Source: Pseudactinotalea sp. HY158
GTDB lineage: Bacteria > Actinomycetota > Actinomycetes > Actinomycetales > Beutenbergiaceae
Length of the DNA stretch: 64,000 nt
Direction of reading: 5' to 3'
Assembly: GCF_009660225.1 (NCBI RefSeq)
Contig: NZ_CP045920.1
Location: 2,232,001-2,296,000, forward strand
Below the pieces are notes generated by a model that did not search any database, was not told the DNA's origin, and saw only the letters and a program-made list of their open reading frames with translations. Shown in pieces: positions 1 to 10,997 of the stretch. Position 1 is the stretch's first letter. Each line of letters begins with the position of its first letter. The translations under genes were made by a program, and so were the position numbers.

Positions 1-71
1 CTCGCTACACACTCTGACACCGGAAGAGCCACTTTAAACGAGTCCGTGCACTTCTTACGTGCTTCACCCAT
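1..71 (-). CDS. Possible start of a gene running off the left edge (partial)
   Basis: Reading leftward from an ATG at 71 there are 23 open codons to the window edge, beginning MGEARKKCTDSFKVAL. A purine-rich GGGAGAG lies about 9 bases upstream. The opening residues ARKKCTDSFK faintly resemble the N-terminus of IS3-type OrfA transposases (RKxYTxEFK), which would suit an island border, but the resemblance stops after about 12 residues. Too short to identify; it may be chance. Confidence 0.25.
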   Translation of the reverse strand, partial: MGEARKKCTDSFKVALPVSECVA

Positions 72-179
72 GATCACATTCTCTCCCGTAAACCAGTATC
101 CCAGTCGGGCGACGGTCCACCAAAGCGGGAGAGCTCCACAAGCACTAATCGAAAGCGACTAACGAGTCTCGTCACACAC

Positions 180-911
180 TCAACCTCGGTCCGACCGAGT
201 GGTGCACAAGGACGAAAGACCCTCAAGTATTGCCCCATCAACTCCACCAATACGCTCGGGGGCAACATTTGACAAGCCGCCGAGTAGCGCATACCACTCA
301 TCATAAGCCGCACGAAGTCGGCGCCCCGCCACTTCTAGCTCTCCAAGCTTCACGAGAAGTCGATATAGGTCACACTGATCCGACGCAATGTGAGCGTCTT
401 CCCAGGTCTTGCGAATATCGTCGCTGGCCGCACGAACCATCTCGACAGCAGTGCGCTCAGCCGCTTCAATGGCGTCGATCAAATCACCATCCACCCCACC
501 TTCCGGACAACTGTCAATCAAGTCCACCTTTGCGGTTTCGAAGGTTGAAATCGAAAGGAGCGCTTCACCAATATCTTCCGCTCCCACACCAAGCACATCG
601 CCGTCAGTGGCCACATCCGCCAGCTCACTCGCGACAGACTTTCGAATCAATACGGCGCCAGCCTTTCGCAAGGCCTCTTCAATAATGTCAACCGAATCAC
701 ACACCCTGACATGATCCGTCTCGGCGAGATCTCCATCAATCTCCCAAATTGCGTTCATGATAGTTCCGCCAATCGAAGCAGCCTCACCGTCAAGGTGTTC
801 AATCGTCCCTTCGACTGTGAGCGCCACGGCCTCCCACTCATCAATCTGTTCTGAAACATCAGCAAACGCTGCAATGAGCGCCGAATTGAATCCTTCTGCA
901 CGATTTGCCAT
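180..911 (-). CDS. Hypothetical acidic protein of the accessory island
   Basis: An open frame of 243 codons begins at ATG 911 (MANRAEGFNSAL), with GGAGAG 4 bases upstream. An in-frame GTG at 923 would add four residues but would place the ribosome site inside the coding sequence, so 911 is preferred. The product is acidic, has no obvious signal peptide or membrane segment, and looks largely helical with several short repeated motifs rich in Asp, Glu and Ala. I do not recognise the family. It lies downstream of the helicase gene on the same strand but is separated from it by about 580 bases of remnant DNA, so it is probably not in that operon. Its base composition is more AT-rich than the core genes to the right, consistent with acquired DNA. 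Confidence 0.6.
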   Translation of the reverse strand: MANRAEGFNSALIAAFADVSEQIDEWEAVALTVEGTIEHLDGEAASIGGTIMNAIWEIDGDLAETDHVRVCDSVDIIEEALRKAGAVLIRKSVASELADVATDGDVLGVGAEDIGEALLSISTFETAKVDLIDSCPEGGVDGDLIDAIEAAERTAVEMVRAASDDIRKTWEDAHIASDQCDLYRLLVKLGELEVAGRRLRAAYDEWYALLGGLSNVAPERIGGVDGAILEGLSSLCTTRSDRG

Positions 912-926
912 CAATCTCTCCACTCA

Positions 927-1488
927 CTGGTTCCTGCTTGTATAGAACAGCAGATAACGATCGTATGCCATCGCCAACTCAGGTGCACTGACCGAAGCCA
1001 TCTTCTTCATGACGCTCCAGACTACCGCGTGGACCTCCCGGCTCCCAACGTGACTGCCTGCATGGCGCCGAATTTTCAACGGCAGCGGCCTTCTACGAGG
1101 CAGATTTCTCACCGGAGCACGAGGCCGTTCCTCTCGACGTCTCACGAGGAACTGTCCGTAGGCGGCTGATCGCGCCCGGAATTCAGATTCGTCGAGGTGT
1201 CGGCGGTCCGCGCCGCGAGCAACTTACGTGGCTCTTTCGGTTTAGAGTGCGTTGATTCGGTCGGTGGGTTGTCCGGAGTGGAGAAGAGAGCGGATGACAC
1301 GGTGGCGGACGTTTCTGAGGCACATGAGGCTGTCGGCGAGCTTGATCATCTGATCTGGACACCAGACTAACTCGCGCTGGATCACCAGTATCAGGTACCC
1401 GTACACATGGATGGCAGTCAGCATCTCCTCGATACTGCGCGGGGTCTGGAAGGACGTGCGGGGTTCTCTCGGTCAGGCGGGCAGGTCG
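927..1488. other. Gene-poor remnant DNA inside the island
   Basis: About 560 bases without a convincing intact gene. It contains the plus-strand helix-turn-helix remnant listed separately (about 1085-1255). It also has a minus-strand open stretch ending at 924 (last residues APELAMAYDRYLLFYTSRNQ) whose stop overlaps the ribosome site of the 180-911 gene, and a 60-codon minus-strand open frame at 1242-1424 that matches nothing I know. The mixture of broken frames suggests decay after insertion events. Confidence 0.5.
1085..1255 (+). pseudogene. Remnant of a recombinase/transposase-type helix-turn-helix domain
   Basis: In the plus-strand frame ending at the TGA near 1255 the translation includes VSRGTVRRRLIAPGIQIR and then RGVGGPRREQL. 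This resembles the C-terminal helix-turn-helix of serine recombinases and related transposon proteins (pattern: GVSxxTVxRRLxxAGVxxRxxGG). No start codon, catalytic domain or upstream continuation is present, so only the DNA-binding tail survives. Family assignment is by motif resemblance and is inferred. It supports a mobile origin for the region. Confidence 0.4.
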
Positions 1489-4051
<2,563 letters not shown>

Positions 4052-4059
<8 letters not shown>

Positions 4060-5713
4060 CCCTATCGTCGGCCCCGTCCTCGTCGAAGAGTGTGTCGTCG
4101 TGGGCAGCGATCTGCAACTCGATGAAGGCGATCTCGTCGCCAGTTAGACTGTAGCGCTCGTAGAGGAGAGCATCAGTCCAGTCCTGGTCGAGCGGAACGT
4201 CAGGCACAAATGAGTAAACGTCCTTGGTGGCGTGCTGAGTGGACTTCCGCAACGACACAAGGAACCGGACAAAGCGCGTCCGCAAGTACCCGGCGTAGCG
4301 CCGAGCCTCCTCCTCGATCCCGAACCGGCCAGCGACAAGATACGTCTCGCTGCACGCGGTGCCTGGACCCGCGAGAATCGGGCGCGAGAGGAACTTGGTT
4401 TCGATCGCAGCGCTCGTGCCTTGCACTGCGGTCATGAGCACCTTCCACTCATCAACCCATGAGTCGTTGAGCGGAATCTCCGCACGATCCACCCAGCTCA
4501 CCCTCCGCGAGCCGAAGAGCTCCACAGGAGCTTTGAGGCCAGTGGGTCTCGGCTTGCCGTGAAAGTTGGTCGGCAGTCCGAAAGGCTTACGGCTCGACAC
4601 CCGTGAGTCGAGCGTTGGCTCAGCGAGCGCCCGAACCTTGTCGAGGATCGGAACCGCTTCATTCCGACGGACCAGCACATCGTAGGCGTCGAGGTATCGC
4701 GTCGCCCGTTCGCCCACCGGCTGCCCATCCCACATTGTCTGGATGGTGCAAGGTCCGTCATGCTCGCGGTCCCAAAGGAAGTACGAGACGCCACCTCTGA
4801 TCTTCACGCCCGGGAAGGCCTCGTAGAGCTTTGGGTAGTCGACGATGTCGTGCATGCGGTGATCGGCGAGCATCTTCTTGCGGTACTCATCGAGACCCTT
4901 GCCGCCTGCAAACCAGCGAGACGGGGTGACAAAGACAGCGAAGCGTGGGTCGAGCCCAAGTGCCTTCTCTACGAACATCTGGTAGATCGGCGCGGCAGAG
5001 GTGCCGTAGCCCCCGTCGCTAAGCTGGTAGGGCGGGTTGCCGATGATGACGTCGAACTGCATGTTGTCTCCGAACAGCTCCGCACTGCGAGCTTTGATGT
5101 CGTCGGTGTGGATGAAGGCGTAGGCGTGAGTCTCAAGGTCTCCGCCTCGTGCGTAGTCGTCCTCGCCCGCCCCGCAGTAGACACACTTGCGGTTGGTGTA
5201 GACCGCGATCTCTTCACTCGTGAGGGTATCGACGCGGAACTCACGCTTGCCGCCGCCCCAGGTGTGCTCAGTGCGCTCGAACCAGATGTTTCCGCTCTCG
5301 GTCGTGAATGACTTAGCGATCGAGTGCGGGCCGTTGGCGAACTTCGAGCAGTAGACGCTCCGGCGCGCGAGTAGCGCCGTGAGCTGGGTTATTCCAATGC
5401 CGAAGACCTGATGGGTGAGGATGTGATCGACGCGCTGGGCGAGGTCGGGGATCGTCAGGATCAGTCCGTCTGTGAGCCGACGCACGATCTCGCGGAGGAA
5501 CACCCCCGACTTGGTGAACGGATCGAGGAACGTGACATCAGGGTTGGCCCAAATGTCGGCGCCGTCGTTGGCGTCTGCCCAGGCGGCGGCAAGCGTGTCG
5601 AGCATCTGGTTCGCGAACTCTGGCGGGGTGAAGACCTCATCATTGGAGAGGTTCGCGATGCAGGTCAAGACATCCGGGTTGTGTCCTCGGAGGGCAAAAG
5701 GCGCAAGGGTCAC
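4052..5713 (-). CDS. Eco57I-like DNA adenine methylase subunit with NPPY motif and atypical motif I
   Basis: A 553-residue protein. The start is GTG at 5713, whose GTGA overlaps the stop of the upstream gene; a longer open frame upstream has out-of-frame composition and is not used. Residues 25-31 EVFTPPE are typical of N6-adenine methylases of the Eco57I/type I HsdM kind. Motif IV NPPYQL is at about 226-231. The expected AdoMet motif I (DPxCGSGxFL) reads DPFTKSGVFL at about 64-73, lacking the usual Cys-Gly. A CVYC pair (about 177-180) suggests a small metal site. The C-terminal half, with SRKPFGLPTNF and later segments, probably contains target recognition. It likely acts with the neighbouring 5710-6354 protein, which has a normal motif I but no NPPY. 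Confidence 0.85.
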
Positions 5714-6354
5714 GCGGTGACCTCGGCGATTTGATCGACGGTCATCGTCGGATAAGTCTGCGCGGGGACAAACAGGTCGCCGTCGTCGAGCTCGCCGAAT
5801 AGGGTTCCCTCGTACGAGGCGCGCTGAGTGAGGTCGTCGTAGCGAAAGTCGCGCCTCTGGAACTTCCCCTTGCCGAGGTAGCCCCACTCAGGAAAGGTGA
5901 TCGGTTGGCCGCTGGGCACGGTCATAGTCAAGGCATCGCCCTGGACGATGTTCACGGCTAGGACCGCGCGTGCTGCTTGCGCCCACTGGTCATCGTCACC
6001 GATGCCCAAGAACTTGTTGAACACCTCGGCGAGGTTGTTGCGGCACTCTTCGGCGTTGTCTGCAAGGAGTTCGATACCGTACGTACACATCAGCGCAAAA
6101 AGTGCGTATTGGCGCTTCTCGAACTCGCTCTTGCCGTGGCGAAGCTGGACCGTGACGAGTTTGCGTGCCAGGACGGGGACGAGGAAGTTGCCGGAGCCAC
6201 AGGCAGGCTCGAGCACGCGCGAGTCAATCCGCTCGGACTCGTGCTTGACGAGGTCGAGCATGTCCCCGACCATCCACGCCGGCGTGAAGACCTCGCCGTG
6301 GTCCACGACGCGTTGCCTAGACTTCACCAAGCGCTGGGCATCTCTCAGCGTCAT
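5710..6354 (-). CDS. Small DNA methylase-like subunit (motif I, no NPPY)
   Basis: A 214-residue protein with GEVFTPAWMVGDMLDLV (about 20-36), then VLEPACGSGNFLVPV (about 47-61), a canonical AdoMet-binding motif I of N6-adenine DNA methylases. IVQGDALT near residue 140 resembles the segment preceding motif IV in Eco57I-type enzymes, but the NPPY motif never appears and the protein ends soon after. Full-length relatives exceed 400 residues, so this is either a specialised subunit or the N-terminal half of a split enzyme. Its start overlaps the HTH gene stop by ATGA, and its own stop overlaps the next methylase start by GTGA. Confidence 0.82.
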   Translation of the reverse strand: MTLRDAQRLVKSRQRVVDHGEVFTPAWMVGDMLDLVKHESERIDSRVLEPACGSGNFLVPVLARKLVTVQLRHGKSEFEKRQYALFALMCTYGIELLADNAEECRNNLAEVFNKFLGIGDDDQWAQAARAVLAVNIVQGDALTMTVPSGQPITFPEWGYLGKGKFQRRDFRYDDLTQRASYEGTLFGELDDGDLFVPAQTYPTMTVDQIAEVTA

Positions 6355-6608
6355 CGTCGAACCCCGCGCTCTTCGTCGTCACGAACGTAGGAGGGGCCAC
6401 CAATACTGGGATGGACTGCGGGAGACTGATGATTGCTGGTCGCCACGCCTGCACGCACCCTGTCGTCGATCTCGCTCGCCTGGAATTTCCAGAGGCGCCG
6501 GACCCCTTGCGTAGGCATGGCCTTCTCGGCGGTCGACGTGTAAACGGTGTCTTTGGCGATCCCGAGGCATGCGGCGATGCCGTCTGCGGACAGCCACAAC
6601 TCAGCCAT
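6351..6608 (-). CDS. Excisionase/MerR-type helix-turn-helix protein of the R-M operon
   Basis: An 85-residue protein starting MAELWLSADGIAACLGIAKD, followed by a segment typical of the winged-HTH 'excisionase family' fold (Y-T-S-T-A-E-K, then RRLWKFQASEIDDRVRAG). Such proteins bind DNA; here it could be a control protein that times methylase and nuclease expression, or a specificity accessory. A strong GGGAGGAG ribosome site lies just upstream of the ATG. The stop overlaps the next start (ATGA), so it is co-translated with the methylase. The C-terminal 25 residues look disordered. Confidence 0.8.
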   Translation of the reverse strand: MAELWLSADGIAACLGIAKDTVYTSTAEKAMPTQGVRRLWKFQASEIDDRVRAGVATSNHQSPAVHPSIGGPSYVRDDEERGVRR

Positions 6609-6624
6609 GTTGCTCCTCCCTCGC

Positions 6625-6804
6625 TCAATGGCCCAGGCAGGCCAACACCCACGATGATACTGACGGAGGTGCCGCTTGGGTTGAGCTTCTCCCGGCGTGG
6701 CCGAACAAGATGGGTGTCGAAAGCGTGCTCCGCTCGTCGGCGAGCCGACTCAGGTCGCGCACGAGCTCTGGCTTGAGCACCGACGTATCAAAGGCGCTGA
6801 CCAT
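6625..6804 (-). CDS. Possible small leader ORF (59 aa) of the R-M operon
   Basis: ATG at 6804 is preceded by GAGGAG 9 bases upstream and opens a 59-codon frame beginning MVSAFDTSVLKPELVRDLSR. It ends at 6625, 16 bases before the HTH gene. The first half looks like an ordinary helical protein; the second half is low in secondary-structure cues. Placement and ribosome site favour a real small gene or a truncated remnant of a longer one. No family is recognised. Confidence 0.4.
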   Translation of the reverse strand: MVSAFDTSVLKPELVRDLSRLADERSTLSTPILFGHAGRSSTQAAPPSVSSWVLACLGH

Positions 6805-6887
6805 GCACGAGCTCTCCTCACCACTCCCCCTCGATCTCAGCCCGGCGCAATCCGCGCTATAACAGCCCCGGCCGGGAGCCGCAACGC

Positions 6888-6911
6888 AAAAACCCCGCCC
6901 ATCGGGCGGGG
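6888..6911 (-). terminator. Rho-independent terminator of tRNA-Ala
   Basis: On the minus strand, CCCCGCCC, a 3-base loop and GGGCGGGG form a perfect 8-bp GC stem followed directly by TTTTT, a textbook intrinsic terminator. It lies 14 bases after the tRNA 3' end and would also insulate the R-M island from upstream transcription. Confidence 0.9.
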
Positions 6912-6925
6912 TCTCGACTAGTCTG

Positions 6926-6998
6926 TGGAGCTAAGGGGATTCGAACCCCTGACCTCTTCCATGCCATGGAAGCGCGCTACCAACTGCGCCATAGCCCC
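6926..6998 (-). tRNA. tRNA-Ala (anticodon GGC)
   Basis: Minus-strand cloverleaf of 73 nt. The acceptor stem GGGGCTA/TAGCTCC has one G-U pair; the anticodon stem CTTCC/GGAAG encloses loop ATGGCAT, giving anticodon GGC. The T arm contains GGTTCGAATCC and the discriminator base is A. CCA is not encoded. Its 3' end faces the accessory island, the usual side for tRNA-targeted integration, but no second copy of the 3' end is visible at the far side within the window. Confidence 0.95.
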
Positions 6999-7029
6999 GT
7001 GCGGGTTGCCCTCGCGGGCAGGCTCTACT

Positions 7030-7677
7030 CTAGACGATCCTGCCCGCCGATGTGAAATCCCGAACCGGCACCCCGACGTTGTGGCCCGTGAGCCGCCACG
7101 CCGGCTGCCCGCCGTAGGGCTGCAGCGTGGACCAGTGACAGTTGCCCAGACCCGCGATTCCGCGCCATCCCTCGGGGTTCTGCCCGAGCAGCGCGGTGAT
7201 CCCGGTGGCGATCGCGGCGCCGTGGGCCACGAGCACGACTGTGTCCGACCTCTCATATCGGCCGGCGATCTCACCGACCGCCGCCACGAGCCGCTCCCCG
7301 AGCTCCTCGCGCGACTCGGCGTCGATCCCCTCGGGGTGGGCACCCCGGCGCCACTGCGCGAACGCGTCGGGCCACTCGGCCCGCATCTCGGTGTGCGTGC
7401 GCCCCTCCCAGATCCCGAACGAGCGCTCGCGCAGCCGCTCGTCCGTGGTCACGTCGAGCCCGGTCAGCTCCCCCAGGGCCCGACCGGTCTCGACGGCCCG
7501 CGACAGATCCGAGGAGACGATCGCCGCCGGCTCAAGCAGCGCCAGCTGCTCCGCCGCCAGAGCCGCCTGCGCCCGGCCCACGTCGTTCAGCGGGATGTCG
7601 ATCTGCCCCTGGAGCCGCCCCTCGGCGTTGTAGTCGGTCTGTCCGTGCCGCCACAGGATGACCGTGCCGGCGCTCAC
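7030..7677 (-). CDS. Histidine phosphatase family protein, GpgP-like (glucosyl-3-phosphoglycerate phosphatase)
   Basis: A 215-residue member of the phosphoglycerate-mutase-like histidine phosphatases. The catalytic RHGQTDYN is at about residues 10-17, followed by the downstream SSDLSRAVET segment, the Glu in RERSFGIWEG, and the second catalytic His in VLVAHGAAI. In Mycobacterium tuberculosis the gene in this same position next to rsfS and nadD (Rv2419c) is the glucosyl-3-phosphoglycerate phosphatase of methylglucose lipopolysaccharide synthesis. Synteny suggests orthology, but the substrate in this organism is inferred and could differ. It overlaps the rsfS stop by ATGA and is therefore translationally coupled. 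Confidence 0.85.
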   Translation of the reverse strand: MSAGTVILWRHGQTDYNAEGRLQGQIDIPLNDVGRAQAALAAEQLALLEPAAIVSSDLSRAVETGRALGELTGLDVTTDERLRERSFGIWEGRTHTEMRAEWPDAFAQWRRGAHPEGIDAESREELGERLVAAVGEIAGRYERSDTVVLVAHGAAIATGITALLGQNPEGWRGIAGLGNCHWSTLQPYGGQPAWRLTGHNVGVPVRDFTSAGRIV

Positions 7678-8084
7678 GCCTCCTCGCGCTGTCCCACCGG
7701 ATCATCGGCGGCCGCCGCGATCCCGGACAGGTCGGGCAGCTCCACCACGGGGCAGTCCTTCCACAGCCGCTCGAGGGCGTAGAACTCCCGGTCCTCGGTG
7801 TGCTGCACGTGCACGATGATGTCGCCGTAGTCCATGAGCACCCAGCGGGCCTCGTTCGTGCCCTCCTTGCGCACGGCCCGCGCCCCGGCGAGGTGCATCT
7901 CCTCGTCGACCGCGTCGACCACCGCGCGCACCTGCCGTTCGCTCTCGGCGCCGACGATCACGAACACGTCGGTCAGCACCAGCCTGTCCGCCACGTCGAG
8001 GGCCACGATGCCCTCGCCCTTCTTCGCCGCCGCTGCCTGGGCGGCACGGACCGCCAGCTCACGGGCTCGTTCATCTGCGGGCAC
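7674..8084 (-). CDS. rsfS: Ribosome silencing factor RsfS
   Basis: 136 residues matching the RsfS/Iojap family. Typical segments are ALDVADRLVLTDVFVIVGA, QVRAVVDAVDEEM, WVLMDYGDIIVHV and REFYALERLW. RsfS binds ribosomal protein L14 on the 50S subunit and blocks subunit joining when nutrients are scarce. Length is slightly above the family norm because of a 20-residue acidic tail after LERLWKDCP. It sits between a GpgP-like phosphatase and nadD, the standard actinobacterial arrangement, in one minus-strand transcription unit. Confidence 0.95.
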   Translation of the reverse strand: MPADERARELAVRAAQAAAAKKGEGIVALDVADRLVLTDVFVIVGAESERQVRAVVDAVDEEMHLAGARAVRKEGTNEARWVLMDYGDIIVHVQHTEDREFYALERLWKDCPVVELPDLSGIAAAADDPVGQREEA

Positions 8085-8099
8085 GGTTCTCCTTCTCGG

Positions 8100-10051
8100 T
8101 CATGTCATTCTCCACATCTCGATCGGCCCCGCGGCGCCGCTCTCACCGGAGAGCCCGCCGGTGGCCACGTACCACACGAGCATTCCGAGCACGACGGCCA
8201 CCGCCAGGATGACCAGCCATTGCAGTACGACGAGCCACCTCGGCGATCCCTCGTCGTCCTCGTCCTCATCGCCTATGGACGACGCCTCCGCGCCCTCCGT
8301 AGCCTCCTCCGCCGTCGTGGGGCTCAGGCCCGGCTCGTGGCCGATGGCGGCGAGCGTCGCCGTGGCGGCCGAGCCGATCGATCCGACCGAACCGACGGCC
8401 GCCCACTCGGGCCGGACCGGGAACTGCTCGCCGGTGTCGTCCTCCCCCGCCACGACCTCGTCGATCGAGCGCGGCTCGGCGCTGCTCCCGGACGGCTCCT
8501 CGGCGGGCTCGTGCGCGCTGCCCGGCTCGGGCACCGGGGCCCCGGTCGGGGTCACGTCGTCGGTCACGACCGCCCCCGTCGCGGTGCTGTGCCAGTGCAC
8601 GGGCGAGGCGCTCTCGGCGACGGGAACGTCCTCCTCACCGCTCAGGGCGGGCACGGAGGCGGTGTAGACGGATCTGCGCGGGGTGCCCGGCACGGCGCGG
8701 GTCGCACCCGTCGGGTCCTCGCCGACTGCGATCACGCCCGTCGCGGGTCGAACCACCGGACGACGCAGCGTGCGTTCCGGGGCCGCCTCGGCCAGCCGCG
8801 CGGCGGCGTCCGGCGGCGGCACGTCCCGATAACTGACGCGGCGCGGCGGCCGGCTCTCGTCCGGGGTCGGCGCGGACATCGACGCCCACTGCGGCGTGAA
8901 GGTCTGCGTGCTCTCCTGCTCCTCCTCGGCCGGATTCGGGGCCGGGGCCGGGGACTGGCTGGGGGCCGAGGACTGGCTGGGGGTCGGGGGCTGGCTGGGG
9001 GCCGAGGACTGGCTCGGGGTCGGGGGCTGGCTCGGGATCGGGGTCGGCGCGGGCTCGGGGTCCGGCCGGGATGGCTGCGCGGGCACCAGGCCCGGCGGCG
9101 GGGTCGGCCGCGACGGCCGGTGCGCAGGGCCTGCACGCTCGAGTAGCTCGGCCGCTCCGCGCCCGCGTGCGCTGCGGACGGGGAGCTGACCCCACTCGCG
9201 GCCGCCGGGGACGCATCGGCGTCGGCAGTCGCGGCACCTGCAGCCGCGGCCGCGGCGGCCGCCTGCTCACGCAGCTCCCGCCGGGTCAGGGCCCGCCCGG
9301 CCGAACGACCGGGCTGCGCGGACTGAACGGGACGAGCGAGGCCAGACCGCGCGGCCGGTTCCTCCCGCGCCGCGTCCTCCGAACCAGCGGAGCCGACTGA
9401 ACCAGTCGAACCCGCCGAGGCCACCGAACTGACGGAACTCGCGGAACTCGCGGAACCGGCCGAACCGACAGAACCAGTCGAGCCGACAGAACCGGTCGCA
9501 CCGATAGAACCCGCCGAGCTGACCGAACCGACAGAACCGGTCGAACCGGTCGAAGTGGCCGAACCGGTCGAACCGGTCGAAGTGGTCGAACTGGTCGAAG
9601 TGGTCGAACCGGTCTCACCGGTCTCACCGGTCGAACCGGCTGAGCCGGTCGAACTGGTCTCACCGGTCGAACCGGCTGAGCCGGTCGAAGTGGTCGAACC
9701 GGTCGAACCGGCTGAGCCGGTCGAACCGGTCTCACCGGTCGACGTGGCCGAGTCGGTCGAGCCTGCGCCCGTGGGGCGTGCCGGCCCGGCCGCCGACTCG
9801 TGCCCGGGTGAGCCCCCGGGAAGGTGACCGGTCCGCGCGGCGCGAGCTGCGACGTCCCCAAGCTGGAGCGCGCCCGAGGCGATCGCCTCGTCCCGCGCGC
9901 GGATCTCCCGCCGGGTGAGCGGCTGCTCGCGGGCCCGCTCGATGGCGCGCTCGGCCTCGCGGCGGCGGCGGCGCTCCCCGAGGGCGGCCGTGTCGAGGTT
10001 CTCGAACTCGCCGGTGCCCTCGCCCGGGCTGCCGGCCGAATGCGCGCTCAT
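8100..10051 (-). pseudogene. Ser/Thr/Gly-repeat membrane-anchored protein between nadD and rsfS, interrupted by a frameshift near 9.1 kb
   Basis: The gene starts at ATG 10051, overlapping the nadD stop (ATGA). The first frame encodes [19 protein letters not shown], then basic QPLTRREIRARDEAIASGAL, a long region of Ser-Thr-Gly triplets, and ALTRRELREQAAAAAA. After SYSSVQALR, near 9120, that frame turns into Arg/Pro-rich nonsense. The protein continues in the -1 frame from about 9110 with a Pro/Ser-rich segment, RRVSYRDVPPPDAAARL, acidic linkers and a C-terminal membrane helix (WLVVLQWLVILAVAVVLGMLVWY), stopping at 8100. Proteins at this position in related genera are single unbroken chains of unknown function. 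One missing base near the GGGG at 9100-9103 would restore the frame, so a sequencing error is as likely as real inactivation. Confidence 0.65.
9380..9760. repeat. 9-bp-type degenerate repeat encoding Ser-Thr-Gly triplets
   Basis: On the plus strand, units such as GAACCGGTC, GAAGTGGTC and GAACCGGCT are strung together for nearly 400 bases. On the coding (minus) strand they read as triplets GST, GSA, GSV, TST and GET. The three-residue period with frequent Gly is reminiscent of collagen-like Gly-X-Y tracts but lacks proline. It lies within the frameshifted gene at 8100-10051. Confidence 0.85.
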
Positions 10052-10680
10052 TCGCCGACTCCGTGGGTGAAGGTCGAGGCGTCGCGGTAGAGGCCGTGCT
10101 TGGCGATGTGCTGCACCACGCCGTCGGGCACGAGATACCAGACCGGTTTGCCGGCAGCCACGCGGGCGCGGCAGTCGGTCGAGGAGATCGCCATCGCGGG
10201 GATCTCGAGGAGGGAGTATTCGCCCTGCGGCAGCCGGTCGGTCTCCACCGTGTGGCCGGGCCGGGTGACGCCCACGAAATGGGCGAGCGACCACAACTCC
10301 GTGGAGTCCTTCCACTGGAGGATCTGATCGAGGGCGTCGGCGCCGGTGATGAAGAACAGCTCCGCGGCCGGGTACCGCTCGCGCAACTCCCGCAGGGTGT
10401 CGATCGTGTACGTGATGCCGGGCCGGTCGATGTCGACGCGGGAGACCGTGAAGCGCGGGTTCGAGGCCGTGGCCACGACCGCCATGAGGTAGCGGTGCTC
10501 GGCGAGCGTGACCTGGCGGTCGAGCTTGAACGGCTGCGCGCCGGTGGGCACGAACACCACGACGTCGAGATCGAACTCGTCGGCGACCTCGCTCGCGGCC
10601 ACCAGGTGGCCATGGTGGATCGGATCGAAGGTCCCGCCCATGATCCCGATCCGCTGCGGTTCGTGAGCCGCTGCAATCAC
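10048..10680 (-). CDS. nadD: Nicotinate-nucleotide adenylyltransferase NadD
   Basis: 210 residues of the nucleotidyltransferase fold. The signature [12 protein letters not shown] is at about residues 15-26, [15 protein letters not shown] mid-protein, and ISSTDCR near the end corresponds to the conserved ISSTxxR nucleotide-binding motif. The enzyme adenylylates nicotinate mononucleotide to deamido-NAD in NAD synthesis. The start is GTG at 10680 with GGAGG 8 bases upstream. The stop overlaps the following gene by ATGA, and the order nadD-(membrane protein)-rsfS-gpgP is conserved in actinobacteria. Confidence 0.95.
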   Translation of the reverse strand: MIAAAHEPQRIGIMGGTFDPIHHGHLVAASEVADEFDLDVVVFVPTGAQPFKLDRQVTLAEHRYLMAVVATASNPRFTVSRVDIDRPGITYTIDTLRELRERYPAAELFFITGADALDQILQWKDSTELWSLAHFVGVTRPGHTVETDRLPQGEYSLLEIPAMAISSTDCRARVAAGKPVWYLVPDGVVQHIAKHGLYRDASTFTHGVGE

Positions 10681-10745
10681 CGGCCGCGCCTCCGGCCGGT
10701 CACGCTACTGCCGGCGTCGTCGACGCCTCGATGGTCCCGGTCATG

Positions 10746-10892
10746 TCAGCGACGGCGGGTCCAGACCGACCGGAAGGCCACCGTCACCATCAGCAGGAAG
10801 ATGAGGATTGCGAACGCGGCGATCCCGTAACCGAGCGCACCGAAGCCCTCCGACGATTCGGCGGCCATGAGGGGTACGAGCGAACTGCTCAT
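10746..10892 (-). CDS. Small single-pass membrane protein (48 aa) between proA and nadD
   Basis: ATG 10892 with AAAGGA 8 bases upstream opens a 48-codon frame: MSSSLVPLMAAESSEGFGAL, then a membrane helix (YGIAAFAILIFLLMVTVAF) and the basic tail RSVWTRRR. Positive residues after the helix suggest the C-terminus is cytoplasmic. Short proteins of this shape occur between proA and nadD in many Micrococcales; their role is unknown. Confidence 0.75.
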   Translation of the reverse strand: MSSSLVPLMAAESSEGFGALGYGIAAFAILIFLLMVTVAFRSVWTRRR

Positions 10893-10997
10893 GAAGGGTC
10901 CTTTCACCCGTGTCCAAGTCCGCTGCCTATTCTCGCACGTTTCGCCGGAAACGGGGGAACCCGGCGGGTGCGGCCCCGAACACGGGCGCGCCGGGCG

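Noticed and set aside
924-1145. Open frame whose stop abuts the gene at 911
   Set aside because: N-terminal part is Arg-rich and out of character; only the final 25 residues look protein-like, with no usable start near them.
1242-1424. 60-codon minus-strand open frame (MLTAIHVYGYLILVIQRELV...)
   Set aside because: No ribosome site, no recognised family, and it lies in remnant DNA where chance frames are expected.
6888-6998. tRNA 3' end as a proven attachment site
   Set aside because: No second copy of the tRNA end is present in the window, so only island adjacency is stated.
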